Source of the DNA: an uncultured Treponema sp.
GTDB taxonomy: Bacteria; Spirochaetota; Spirochaetia; Treponematales; Treponemataceae
Direction: 5' to 3'
Length of the DNA: 64,000 nt
Assembly (NCBI GenBank): GCA_946411505.1
Contig: CAMKEG010000001.1
Coordinates: forward strand, 806,001 to 870,000
Shown: piece after piece, positions 52,542-59,908 of the stretch
How the letters are laid out: each line of letters opens with the position of its first letter
Position numbering within the stretch: the stretch's first letter is position 1
The notes under the pieces: generated by a model
What the model was told of the DNA's origin: nothing
The model's input: only the letters and a program-made list of their open reading frames with translations
The model's database searches: none
Translations under genes and position numbers: made by a program

Positions 52542-54125
52542 ATGATTTCTTGGGAAAATCTTGACACTCTTTCAAGCTTTAAAAAGCTCCTTTCGTTGAA
52601 GAACGCGGTTTCTCTAAAGGCCGTTTTGGGCGGCGCGGACGGAGCCAAGCGCGTAAAGGAATATTCCGTTCCTATGGCGGAAGGCTTGACATACAACTAC
52701 GCGGCCAAGCAGGTTGACCAAAAGGTTTTGGACGTTTTGGCGGACTTGGCCAAGGAAGCCCAGCTTTGCGAAAAGTTTGAGGCGCTCTACAACGGCGAGG
52801 TAGTGAACACCGGCGAAAAGCGCATGGTATTGCACCAGCTTACGCGCGGCCAGCTTGGAAAGGACGTAATGGCCGACGGAAAGAACAAGCGCGAGTTTTA
52901 CGTTAACGAGCAAAAGAGAATCGCGGACTTTGCCGACAAGGTTCACTCCGGAAAAATCGTGAACGAAAAGGGCGAAAAGTTCACGACAGTTTGCCAGATC
53001 GGAATCGGCGGCTCGGACTTGGGACCTCGCGCGATGTACTTGGCTTTGGAAAATTGGGCCAAGGCCGGCGGAAAGTTCAAGATGGAAGCCAAGTTCATCT
53101 CCAACGTCGACCCCGATGACGCGACAAGCGTTCTTAAAAGCATCGACGTTTCAAAGACGATTTTCATTTTGGTTTCAAAGAGCGGAACCACGCTCGAAAC
53201 TTTGACAAACGAATCATTCGTAAAGGACGCGCTCAAAAAGGCCGGCCTTGACGTTTCAAAGCACATGATCGCCGTCACAAGCGAGACAAGCCCCTTGGCC
53301 CACAACCCCGACTACATGGAAGCATTTTACATGGACGACTACATCGGAGGCCGCTACTCGTCAACATCCGGCGTGGGCGGAGCGGTCTTGTCGCTTGCCT
53401 TTGGCCCCGAAGTTTTCGCCTGCTTCTTGGAAGGAGCGGCCGCCGCGGACAAGACCGCCACGGAAAAAGACATCCGAAAGAACCCGGCCATGCTCGACGC
53501 GCTCATCGGCCTTTACGAGAGGAACGTTCAGGAATATCCTTCAACGGCGATTCTTCCCTACTCGCAGGGACTGTCCCGCTTTCCCGCGCACTTGCAGCAG
53601 CTTGACATGGAGTCAAACGGAAAGAGCGTGAACCGCGACGGAAAGAAAATCGACTACGTAACCGGCCCCGTTATTTTTGGCGAGCCGGGCACCAACGGCC
53701 AGCACTCCTTCTACCAGCTTTTGCACCAGGGAACAAACGTAATTCCCTTGCAGTTCATCGCCTTTAAGGAAAACCAGGCCGAGAACGACGTTGACATCCA
53801 GGGCTCGACAAGCCAGCAAAAGCTTTGCGCCAACGTCACCGCGCAAATCATCGCCTTTGCCTGCGGAAAGGACAACGAGAACCCCAACAAGTTCTTTGCC
53901 GGCGAGCGCCCGTCAAGCTTGATTTACGGAAAGCGCCTCACCCCCAAAACCTTGGGCGCTCTCTTGGCGCACTTTGAGAACAAGGTAATGTTCCAAGGCT
54001 TCTTGTGGAACATCAACTCCTTTGACCAAGAAGGCGTCCAGCTTGGAAAAGTTTTGGCAAAGACCGTCTTGGCAAAGCAGTACGACGGCGCGTTGAAAGA
54101 ATACGCCGCGCTTCTTGGTTTGTAA
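52542..54125 (+). CDS. pgi: Glucose-6-phosphate isomerase
   Basis: Pgi interconverts glucose-6-phosphate and fructose-6-phosphate. The 527-residue protein has GIGGSDLGPRAMY, VSKSGTTLETLTN, GGRYSSTSGVGG and the catalytic Glu/His region in GEPGTNGQHSFYQLLHQG. The start at 52542 follows GAGGCG; an earlier TTG in frame is not supported. A bidirectional-looking terminator follows the stop. Galactokinase and Pgi both feed sugars into glycolysis but are not adjacent. Confidence 0.97.
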   Translation: MISWENLDTLSSFKKLLSLKNAVSLKAVLGGADGAKRVKEYSVPMAEGLTYNYAAKQVDQKVLDVLADLAKEAQLCEKFEALYNGEVVNTGEKRMVLHQLTRGQLGKDVMADGKNKREFYVNEQKRIADFADKVHSGKIVNEKGEKFTTVCQIGIGGSDLGPRAMYLALENWAKAGGKFKMEAKFISNVDPDDATSVLKSIDVSKTIFILVSKSGTTLETLTNESFVKDALKKAGLDVSKHMIAVTSETSPLAHNPDYMEAFYMDDYIGGRYSSTSGVGGAVLSLAFGPEVFACFLEGAAAADKTATEKDIRKNPAMLDALIGLYERNVQEYPSTAILPYSQGLSRFPAHLQQLDMESNGKSVNRDGKKIDYVTGPVIFGEPGTNGQHSFYQLLHQGTNVIPLQFIAFKENQAENDVDIQGSTSQQKLCANVTAQIIAFACGKDNENPNKFFAGERPSSLIYGKRLTPKTLGALLAHFENKVMFQGFLWNINSFDQEGVQLGKVLAKTVLAKQYDGALKEYAALLGL

Positions 54126-54144
54126 GCGGCAATCGGTCACTGAC

Positions 54145-54181
54145 AAAAAAGGCCCGCGATGTTTCGCGGGTCTTTTTTTTT
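54145..54181 (+). terminator. Terminator after pgi
   Basis: GGCCCGCG (54151-54158) pairs with CGCGGGTC, with six A residues before and a run of T residues after (to 54181). It can serve both pgi and the convergent murI gene. Confidence 0.85.
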
Positions 54182-54221
54182 ATGCGGGAAAATGATTAAA
54201 AGCCTAAAAATCCGCCCCGCC

Positions 54222-55070
54222 TCACACCAGCCCGCCAAAGGGAATCGCAAAGCGTTCGCACATCGCGCGGTACTCGCTTTCCTGCTCGGGGCTGGCGGCG
54301 GTAAAGAAAAAGCTTTTGTCTTGCGGAAATGTTTCACTGACCTTAAAGCCGCCCGCATTTTGGTCTTGCGAAAAGGCTTGGTCTTGCAAGCAATTTTGGT
54401 TTCCCGGAAAAACGCGCAGGGCTTGGTTGGCTACGCCCTCGCGGCTGTCGATGACGCGGACCTTGTCGCCCGCCGCCGCCTGAATGTCGTCGGCGATGTG
54501 GGTAAAGTGGGTGCAGCCCAAAATGATTGTGTCGCAACCGTTGGCCGCAAAATAATCCACGGCGGGGCGGACTGCCGCCAAACGCTCGGCGCGGCTTGCG
54601 GTGAACAACTTCTTTTCGATAAAGTCAATCAAGTCCGGGTCGCCGCGCTTAAAGACCGCGCAGTCGCTTGCAAAATCTTCTATCAATTTTTGGCTGTAGG
54701 GATGGCGGACAGTCGCGTTTGTGGCCAAAAGGCCCACGCGCTTGTTGGCCGTCACCTTGGCCGCAAGCTTTATTGCGGGAACAGTTCCCACAATCGGAAG
54801 CGACGGAAAGCGCGCTCGCAAGTCGTCAAGCGCGGTCACGCTGATTGTGTTGCAAGCGACGACTAAAGTTTTGGGCGACCATTTTTTTTGAATCAATTCC
54901 ACGGCTTTGGAAGCGGCGGCGACGACTTCTTTTTGCGTCTTTTGGCCGTAAGGAAAATGCGCGGTGTCGCCAAGGTAAACGCAAGATGCGTTTGGAACCT
55001 TTTCCTTAAGAGAAAGCATGTAGGGAATGCCGCCCGTTCCGCTGTCCAAAAAAGCAAAGTCAACGCCCAT
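54222..55070 (-). CDS. murI: Glutamate racemase
   Basis: MurI supplies D-glutamate for peptidoglycan. The 282-residue protein has DSGTGGIPY, the catalytic cysteines in VVACNTISV and ILGCTHF, and PYGQKTQ. Its C-terminus is slightly extended by a Gln/Asp-rich stretch (NQNCLQDQAFSQDQNAGG). It is the last gene of a group with a zinc-ribbon protein and tyrA upstream. Confidence 0.95.
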   Translation of the reverse strand: MGVDFAFLDSGTGGIPYMLSLKEKVPNASCVYLGDTAHFPYGQKTQKEVVAAASKAVELIQKKWSPKTLVVACNTISVTALDDLRARFPSLPIVGTVPAIKLAAKVTANKRVGLLATNATVRHPYSQKLIEDFASDCAVFKRGDPDLIDFIEKKLFTASRAERLAAVRPAVDYFAANGCDTIILGCTHFTHIADDIQAAAGDKVRVIDSREGVANQALRVFPGNQNCLQDQAFSQDQNAGGFKVSETFPQDKSFFFTAASPEQESEYRAMCERFAIPFGGLV

Positions 55071-55087
55071 CGATTTTTCCCCGCCTC

Positions 55088-55435
55088 TCAGCCGAACAAT
55101 GAATTAAAAGCGTCGCGCGCGGCGTTTTTGCCTTGCAATGGATTTTCGTTTGCGCCGCCAAAGAGCGCGTTTACGGCCGCGGCGTTTTTGTCTTGCGCGC
55201 CGTTTTGGCCGTCGCTCCACTTGGAGTTCTTGCCAGCCTTAAAATGCTCGCAAAAATTGGCGCGCTCCTTGTCGGCGACAAGTTCGTCTACCGTTTCGTG
55301 GCAGTCAAAGTGGCTTCCAGGCGCGTAAAAGGCGCAGCCGCGGCAGGAATGCAAGTCCGCGCCGCACGACGCGCAAGTCGAGCTTCTGTAAACGCTATGA
55401 GAAAAATCCTGTTCCGCTCCGCATTTCCAACACAT
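55088..55435 (-). CDS. Small zinc-ribbon protein of unknown function
   Basis: A 115-residue protein with paired cysteines at the N-terminus (MCWKCGAEQDF, STCASCGADLHSCRGCAFY, FDCHETV, NFCEHF) that look like one or two zinc ribbons, followed by a low-complexity Asn/Ala/Gly tail (FGGANENPLQGKNAARDAF). AAAGGAGG precedes the ATG. I do not recognise the family. It is encoded between tyrA and murI on the same strand with short gaps. Confidence 0.7.
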   Translation of the reverse strand: MCWKCGAEQDFSHSVYRSSTCASCGADLHSCRGCAFYAPGSHFDCHETVDELVADKERANFCEHFKAGKNSKWSDGQNGAQDKNAAAVNALFGGANENPLQGKNAARDAFNSLFG

Positions 55436-55461
55436 TGCCGCGCCTCCTTTGTCGCCGCTCG

Positions 55462-56352
55462 CTATCTCGTTTGCCTTATCGAGCCCATGCGCAATCTCTT
55501 TTCGCGCACGTCCGACAAATAATTCACAAGTCCGGCGGCGTCTTCGCTAGAAATCATTTTTTTCATCGCCGCGATTTGCCTTTCAAAATTTTCGATGTGG
55601 GCGCAAAGCTTTTCTTTGTTCAGCATAAAAAGCTCGGTCCACAAGGGCGCGTTTATCATCGCGATTCTCGTAAGGTCTTCAAAGCTTCCGCCGCCAAAGG
55701 CCGTGATTCCGTCGTCGGAGGCGCTCTCAACCAAGGCGCTTGCGATGACGTGGCAGAGCTGGGAAGTAAAGCCGATTTTGTTGTCGTGCGTGTCGCAAGT
55801 GGTTTCGGTGATTCTTGTAAAGCCCATCGCGTAGACCAAGTCACGCATAAGATCCAAATTTTCTTTTTTGTTGAACTCTTGCGGAATCAAAATGTAATTG
55901 TGGTTGACAAAAAATTTTTCGGAAGAATTTACGTAGCCCTCCTTTTCGCCGCCTGCCATCGGATGGCCGATTATAAAGTCAACGTCGCTTCGCAAAATCG
56001 AAGGAAGCGACTTTTCAAAAATTCCTTTTACGCCGCTAATGTCGCTTACAATCGCTCCGCTTTTAAAAGCGTCCTTGTTGTCGCGCAAAAAATCCAGCGT
56101 GGCCTGCGGATAAAGGCAAACGTAAACCAGGTCGCACTGCGGAAGCATTTTTTGAACTTCGTCCGCGCCAAAGCCTTGGTCAATCACGCCGTCGCGAATC
56201 GCCTCTTCAAGCGAAGAACGGCTGCGGTTGCAGGCAAGAATCTTTCCCGTCGCACCGCCCATGCCAAGAACGTTGGCGCGAATCGACTTTGCGAGCGAGC
56301 CGCCCATAATTCCCAAGCCAACGATTCCGTATGTCATTTCTTGCAACTTCAT
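55462..56352 (-). CDS. tyrA: Prephenate dehydrogenase
   Basis: TyrA makes hydroxyphenylpyruvate for tyrosine synthesis. The 296-residue protein has the nucleotide-binding GIVGLGIMGGSLA at its start, SDISGVKG, the catalytic His region IIGHPMAGGE and CDTHDNKIGFTSQLCHVIA. It lacks a C-terminal ACT domain, so no feedback site is obvious. The start is ATG 56352, six bases after AGGAG; a TTG two codons earlier is in frame. NAD versus NADP preference is not decided. Confidence 0.93.
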   Translation of the reverse strand: MKLQEMTYGIVGLGIMGGSLAKSIRANVLGMGGATGKILACNRSRSSLEEAIRDGVIDQGFGADEVQKMLPQCDLVYVCLYPQATLDFLRDNKDAFKSGAIVSDISGVKGIFEKSLPSILRSDVDFIIGHPMAGGEKEGYVNSSEKFFVNHNYILIPQEFNKKENLDLMRDLVYAMGFTRITETTCDTHDNKIGFTSQLCHVIASALVESASDDGITAFGGGSFEDLTRIAMINAPLWTELFMLNKEKLCAHIENFERQIAAMKKMISSEDAAGLVNYLSDVREKRLRMGSIRQTR

Positions 56353-56410
56353 AATCAACTCCTAAAATAGCCGCGGCCGCTTTTTGGCCTTGCGACAATT
56401 CGCCGCATTT

Positions 56411-56545
56411 GCCTGCAATTATCTTGCCGCTGCAGCTGTGACTCAAACAGTTCGGCTGTTCGCGCGAGCTTGGTTGCGAGCGCGAATGTTGCCGCTTATG
56501 CGGCTAACAAGCAATCTTTGGCTTGCCAGCAATTATCTTGCCGCT
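56411..56545. repeat. Repeat cluster after tsaD (family B copy) with direct repeat
   Basis: GCAATTATCTTGCCGCT occurs twice (within 56,411-56,431 and 56,525-56,545). On the minus strand the block after tsaD reads TAGCGGCAAGATAATTGCTGG, then GTTAGCCGCATAAGCGGCAAC, closely matching the 77-bp tandem unit at 43,459. A GCGCGAGC/GCTCGCGC-type hairpin lies between. The last codons of tsaD (LAAR) and its stop fall in the repeat. Confidence 0.75.
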
Positions 56546-57552
56546 AGACCTCTCTTAAACTGCGGAACGCGGGCCTTGGCCGTCGTGTCCCAGCCGCTCC
56601 TGTCGCCGCGCGCCAAAAAGTGGTAGGCCACGCCCGCTATCATCGCGCCGTTGTCTCCGCACAATTTGAGCGGAGGAAAGACGCACTTGATGTCCGTCCG
56701 TTCGGAAAGCAAAGAGCGCAGGCGCGAATTGGCCGCCACTCCCCCGCCAGCTACGACGGTCTTTAAGCCAGTGTCGTCAACGGCCCTAAAAAGGCGCGAC
56801 GTGATTGTCCGGCAAGCGGTCTCCTGGAAGGCCGCGCACATGTTCTCGTTGGAAGGCTCAAAGTCATTGTTCCAAAACAAGTCGCGCTGATGTATTACCG
56901 CCGTTTTCAGGCCGCTAAAAGAAACGTCGTAGCGGTGTTCCGCCTCGTCCAATTTTGGTACAGGAAAGTTAAAGGCCCTGGCGTCTCCCTTTTTGGCAAG
57001 TCCGTCGATGACGACGCCTCCCGGATAACCAAGCCCGTAAAATTTAGAAACCTTGTCAAAGGCCTCGCCAACGGAATCGTCGACGGTCGTTCCCAAAACC
57101 TCAAGGTCGTCAAAAGAATTGACCTTGCAAATAATCGTATGGCCGCCGCTTACCAATAAGCCCAAAAAGGGATATTCGGTCGGCGCGTCAAGCTGGGAGG
57201 CGTAAAGGTGGCCCAGCATGTGGTTTATCGCGACAAAAGGTTTTTGCGCCGCCCAAGCGAGCGTCTTTCCAAAAGTCAAGCCGACCAAAAGGCTTCCCAT
57301 AAGGCCGGGCCTGTTTGTCGCGGCGACCGCGTCTATTTGTTCAAGCGACAAATCGGCTTCTTCCAACGCTTGGCGGACGACCGGCAAAATCCATTCGGCG
57401 TGCTTTCGGCTTGCGATTTCGGGAACGACTCCCTTGTAAATTTGGTGGAAGGGAATTTGCGTCGCAACGACGTTGCTTAAAATTTTCTTTCCGTCCTCAA
57501 CGACGGCGGCGGCGGTTTCGTCGCAAGAGCTTTCTATTCCAAGAACTTTCAT
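56533..57552 (-). CDS. tsaD: tRNA threonylcarbamoyladenosine transferase TsaD
   Basis: TsaD (Gcp/Kae1) transfers the threonylcarbamoyl group to A37 of ANN-decoding tRNAs. The 339-residue protein has GIESSCDETAAAVV at its start, SRKHAEWILPV, the metal-binding INHMLGHLYAS (two His), GLLVSGGHT and the late GGGVAANSRLR. Length is normal. The start overlaps the stop of the deacetylase gene (ATGA). Its final residues are encoded by a repeat also found elsewhere in the window. Confidence 0.96.
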   Translation of the reverse strand: MKVLGIESSCDETAAAVVEDGKKILSNVVATQIPFHQIYKGVVPEIASRKHAEWILPVVRQALEEADLSLEQIDAVAATNRPGLMGSLLVGLTFGKTLAWAAQKPFVAINHMLGHLYASQLDAPTEYPFLGLLVSGGHTIICKVNSFDDLEVLGTTVDDSVGEAFDKVSKFYGLGYPGGVVIDGLAKKGDARAFNFPVPKLDEAEHRYDVSFSGLKTAVIHQRDLFWNNDFEPSNENMCAAFQETACRTITSRLFRAVDDTGLKTVVAGGGVAANSRLRSLLSERTDIKCVFPPLKLCGDNGAMIAGVAYHFLARGDRSGWDTTAKARVPQFKRGLAAR

Positions 57553-58703
57553 CTATACATTCCCCCTGACTTTGAGACAGTCGAAAAGCGATAGCCCTTC
57601 AAAGCCAATTCAGGATAGGCTTCTTCCAAAAAGGCCGGCAAGGATTCCGCAGACCAAACATGTCCTATCATAATGACGTGGCCTTTTTTGTTGGCGATGT
57701 CCAAGCCTTTTTTCAGCTCGGCCAAATAATTTTCGCGCGTCTTTTGGTTGTCCAAAAAAATGTCGCGCTGGTACCAGCCCATTCCCATTTCCATCGCGAC
57801 GCTGGGAACTTTTGTGGCGGAACTTGTGCGCGAGTCCAAAAAGTAAATTCCTTTTTCGCTCGCGGCTTGCAAAATGAACGAAACCAAAACTTCGTTCTCG
57901 GTAATCAGAGAGCCTTCGTGGTTGTTCATTCCGGCAATCGGAGAAATCTCGGCGATGTTTTGAGAAAGCGTCGCGAAAACTTCATTCTCCGTCATCTCGG
58001 GCTTGATGGCGCCCGCGCCTGGATTTACGTTTAGGTTCATCGCCTGCATCGGCTGGTGCAAAATCACTTCGTTTTTGCTTTGGCGGACGATTCGCGCGGA
58101 CTCGGCGCTGTGGGCCAGGCGCGGCAATACGGCCACCGTCACAGGGAACGGAAGCGCGACGCATTTTTTTAGCTGGCTTATGTTCTGTCCGCCGTCGTCA
58201 AAGACCACGCAAAGGACCGCTCCGTTTTTCGCCGGAACAAAGCCAAAGCCGTCTGCTTGCGGCGCGGCAGGTTGTGGAGTCGGAACGGCGACTGGCGCGG
58301 GAGCGGCCTCCTCTTTTGGAGCGGGCTTTGGTTCTGGCGTTGGCTCCTCTTTTTTTGGAGCGGGCGTCGGAGCCGGAGCGGCCTTTTGGTCGCCGGATTT
58401 TTTCTCCTCGCGCTTTTTTTCTTTTTTGGATTTCTTCTCTTTTTTTGTTTCAGTTTCCGCTTTTACGGGAGGAAGATTTTCCGCCTCAAAATTCTTTTCG
58501 ACGGAAGGAACGCCCGCTGTTTTCGCGCCGTCGTTCCCCCTGGACAAAAAGGCTGTCACGGCCAAAAGCAAAACGCAGGAGGCGCAAATCGCGGCGCACA
58601 AGACCATAAGCTTTTTTCTGTCAAGCGCCACCTTGGCCTTTCTTGCCTTGCGTTTTCTGGGAGCGGATTTTTTTGCTGCTGAACTTTTGCCTTTTTTTTG
58701 CAT
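57549..58703 (-). CDS. Divergent polysaccharide deacetylase (YibQ/DUF610 type), membrane-anchored
   Basis: A 384-residue protein with a Lys/Arg-rich N-terminus, one membrane helix (about residues 33-52), a long Pro/Ala/Lys/Glu linker (to about 150) and a C-terminal divergent NodB-like domain (AVLCVVFDDGGQNISQL, VTVAVLPRLAHS, ILHQPMQA, MNNHEGSL, GHVIMIGHVW). The linker is suited to spanning the periplasmic space to the cell wall. The true enzyme activity of the family is not established. ATG 58703 was chosen by the promoter and the basic N-terminus. The stop overlaps tsaD. Confidence 0.85.
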   Translation of the reverse strand: MQKKGKSSAAKKSAPRKRKARKAKVALDRKKLMVLCAAICASCVLLLAVTAFLSRGNDGAKTAGVPSVEKNFEAENLPPVKAETETKKEKKSKKEKKREEKKSGDQKAAPAPTPAPKKEEPTPEPKPAPKEEAAPAPVAVPTPQPAAPQADGFGFVPAKNGAVLCVVFDDGGQNISQLKKCVALPFPVTVAVLPRLAHSAESARIVRQSKNEVILHQPMQAMNLNVNPGAGAIKPEMTENEVFATLSQNIAEISPIAGMNNHEGSLITENEVLVSFILQAASEKGIYFLDSRTSSATKVPSVAMEMGMGWYQRDIFLDNQKTRENYLAELKKGLDIANKKGHVIMIGHVWSAESLPAFLEEAYPELALKGYRFSTVSKSGGMYR

Positions 58704-58718
58704 AAACGTTGAGCGATT

Positions 58719-58747
58719 ATTATATAGAAAAAAAACGCCCTTTGCAA
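58719..58747 (-). promoter_or_regulatory. Promoter of the deacetylase-tsaD pair
   Basis: TTGCAA (58747-58742), 17-base spacer, TATAAT (58724-58719), then 15 bases to the ATG at 58703 with no Shine-Dalgarno. The leader would be about 8 bases. Confidence 0.6.
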
Positions 58748-58759
58748 GGACTTGCAATC

Positions 58760-59200
58760 GCTTGCCAGGGCAAAAAAAAGGAGCAAACGCTTAAAGCGCC
58801 TGCCCCAACAAGATAGCCTCTCTCAAATGCCGCTTGTCATATATGTATAAAAGTTGTTTCCAAAATCAAGGATTGTCGTGTCAAACGCCAGAATGAAAAG
58901 CGCGCCGCCAAAAAAAGACGCGCGACAAGACAACGACAGGCGCCGCCGACAAACCTTGCTTAATATATAGCAAGAAGCGCGCCAACCTTTCAAAAAAAAG
59001 ACAAAATCCTTTTAATTCATTATATTACAAAGAAATAAAATTATTAATTATTTTTGTTGAATGTAAATCCAAGCTCTTGCGCGACAAAAAATGTATAAAA
59101 AATCATACTTTCCATGACATTGTGTACAAAATTTGTCAAAAAGTCTGTATAAAAATTCATACATCAGCAAAAATGTATGAAAAAGTAGACATTGAGCGCG
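58760..59200. other. AT-rich intergenic region with repeated TGTAT motifs
   Basis: No gene is convincing here. TGTATAAAAAATCATAC (59092-59108) and TGTATAAAAATTCATACA (59146-59163) are near-palindromic repeats 54 bases apart; partial copies TGTATAA at 58,844 and TGTATGAAAAAG near 59,174 add to the set. They lie upstream of thrH. Confidence 0.55.
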
Positions 59201-59201
59201 C

Positions 59202-59230
59202 TTGAATATGTCACTAAAATACGCTATTAT
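59202..59230 (+). promoter_or_regulatory. Leaderless-type promoter of thrH
   Basis: TTGAAT (59202-59207), 17-base spacer, TATTAT (59225-59230), then eight bases to the ATG at 59239. No Shine-Dalgarno. Confidence 0.65.
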
Positions 59231-59238
59231 TGCGCATT

Positions 59239-59838
59239 ATGACAATTACATGCCTTGATTTGGAAGGGGTTTTGGTCCCCGAGATTTGGATAGCGTTTTC
59301 GGAAGCGACAGGGATTCCTGAACTAAAGCGCACGACGCGCGACGAGCCCGACTACGACAAGTTGATGAAATTCCGCCTTGACATTTTGGAAAAGAAGGGC
59401 CTTGGCCTAAAGGAAATCCAGGACGTCATCGCGACAATCGACCCGCTCCCCGGCGCCAAGGAATTTTTGGACGAATTGCGGAGCGTTTGCCAAACGATAA
59501 TTTTAAGCGACACCTTCAGCCAGTTCGCCGCGCCTTTAATGAAAAAGCTTGGCATGCCGACGATTTTTTGCAACGAGCTTGTCGTAGCCGCCGACGGAAA
59601 AATCACCGGCTACAAAATGAGATGCGAAAAGTCCAAGCTTACGACCGTCAAGGCCTTGCAATCCATCGGCTACGACACAATCGCGTCGGGCGACTCATTC
59701 AACGACCTTGGAATGATTCAAGCCAGCAAGGCGGGCTTTTTGTTCCGCTCCACCGAGCAAATCAAAAAGGACTACCCGCAATACCCCGCCTTTGAAGAAT
59801 ACGCCGACTTGCTTGCGGCGATTAAAGCAAATATATAA
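59239..59838 (+). CDS. thrH: Phosphoserine phosphatase / homoserine phosphotransferase, ThrH type
   Basis: A 199-residue HAD-superfamily enzyme. It begins TCLDLEGVLVPEIWIAFSEATG, in which the phospho-accepting Asp is in the LDLEGVL motif (the ThrH variant of DxDG), and has TTRDEPDYDKLMKFRLDIL, the second motif ILSDTFSQFAAPLMKKLG and the last GDSFNDLGMIQA. ThrH dephosphorylates phosphoserine and can move phosphate to homoserine. The ATG at 59239 was used; a TTG three codons earlier is part of the -10 region. It is followed by a bidirectional terminator. Confidence 0.94.
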   Translation: MTITCLDLEGVLVPEIWIAFSEATGIPELKRTTRDEPDYDKLMKFRLDILEKKGLGLKEIQDVIATIDPLPGAKEFLDELRSVCQTIILSDTFSQFAAPLMKKLGMPTIFCNELVVAADGKITGYKMRCEKSKLTTVKALQSIGYDTIASGDSFNDLGMIQASKAGFLFRSTEQIKKDYPQYPAFEEYADLLAAIKANI

Positions 59839-59870
59839 TACCGCTGTCCGCGCGAGCTTGTTTGCAAGAC

Positions 59871-59904
59871 AAAAAAAGGCGGCCGAAAGGCCGCCGTTTT
59901 TTTT
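59871..59904. terminator. Bidirectional terminator between thrH and fhs
   Basis: AAAAAAAGGCGGCC (59871-59884), loop GAAA, GGCCGCC followed by GTTTTTTTT (to 59904). A and T tracts on both sides make it work for both convergent genes. Confidence 0.9.
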
Positions 59905-59908
59905 GCCG

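Noticed and set aside
55435..56370. A 311-codon open frame on the plus strand
   Set aside because: Lies opposite tyrA, whose motifs are complete; the frame encodes no recognisable protein.
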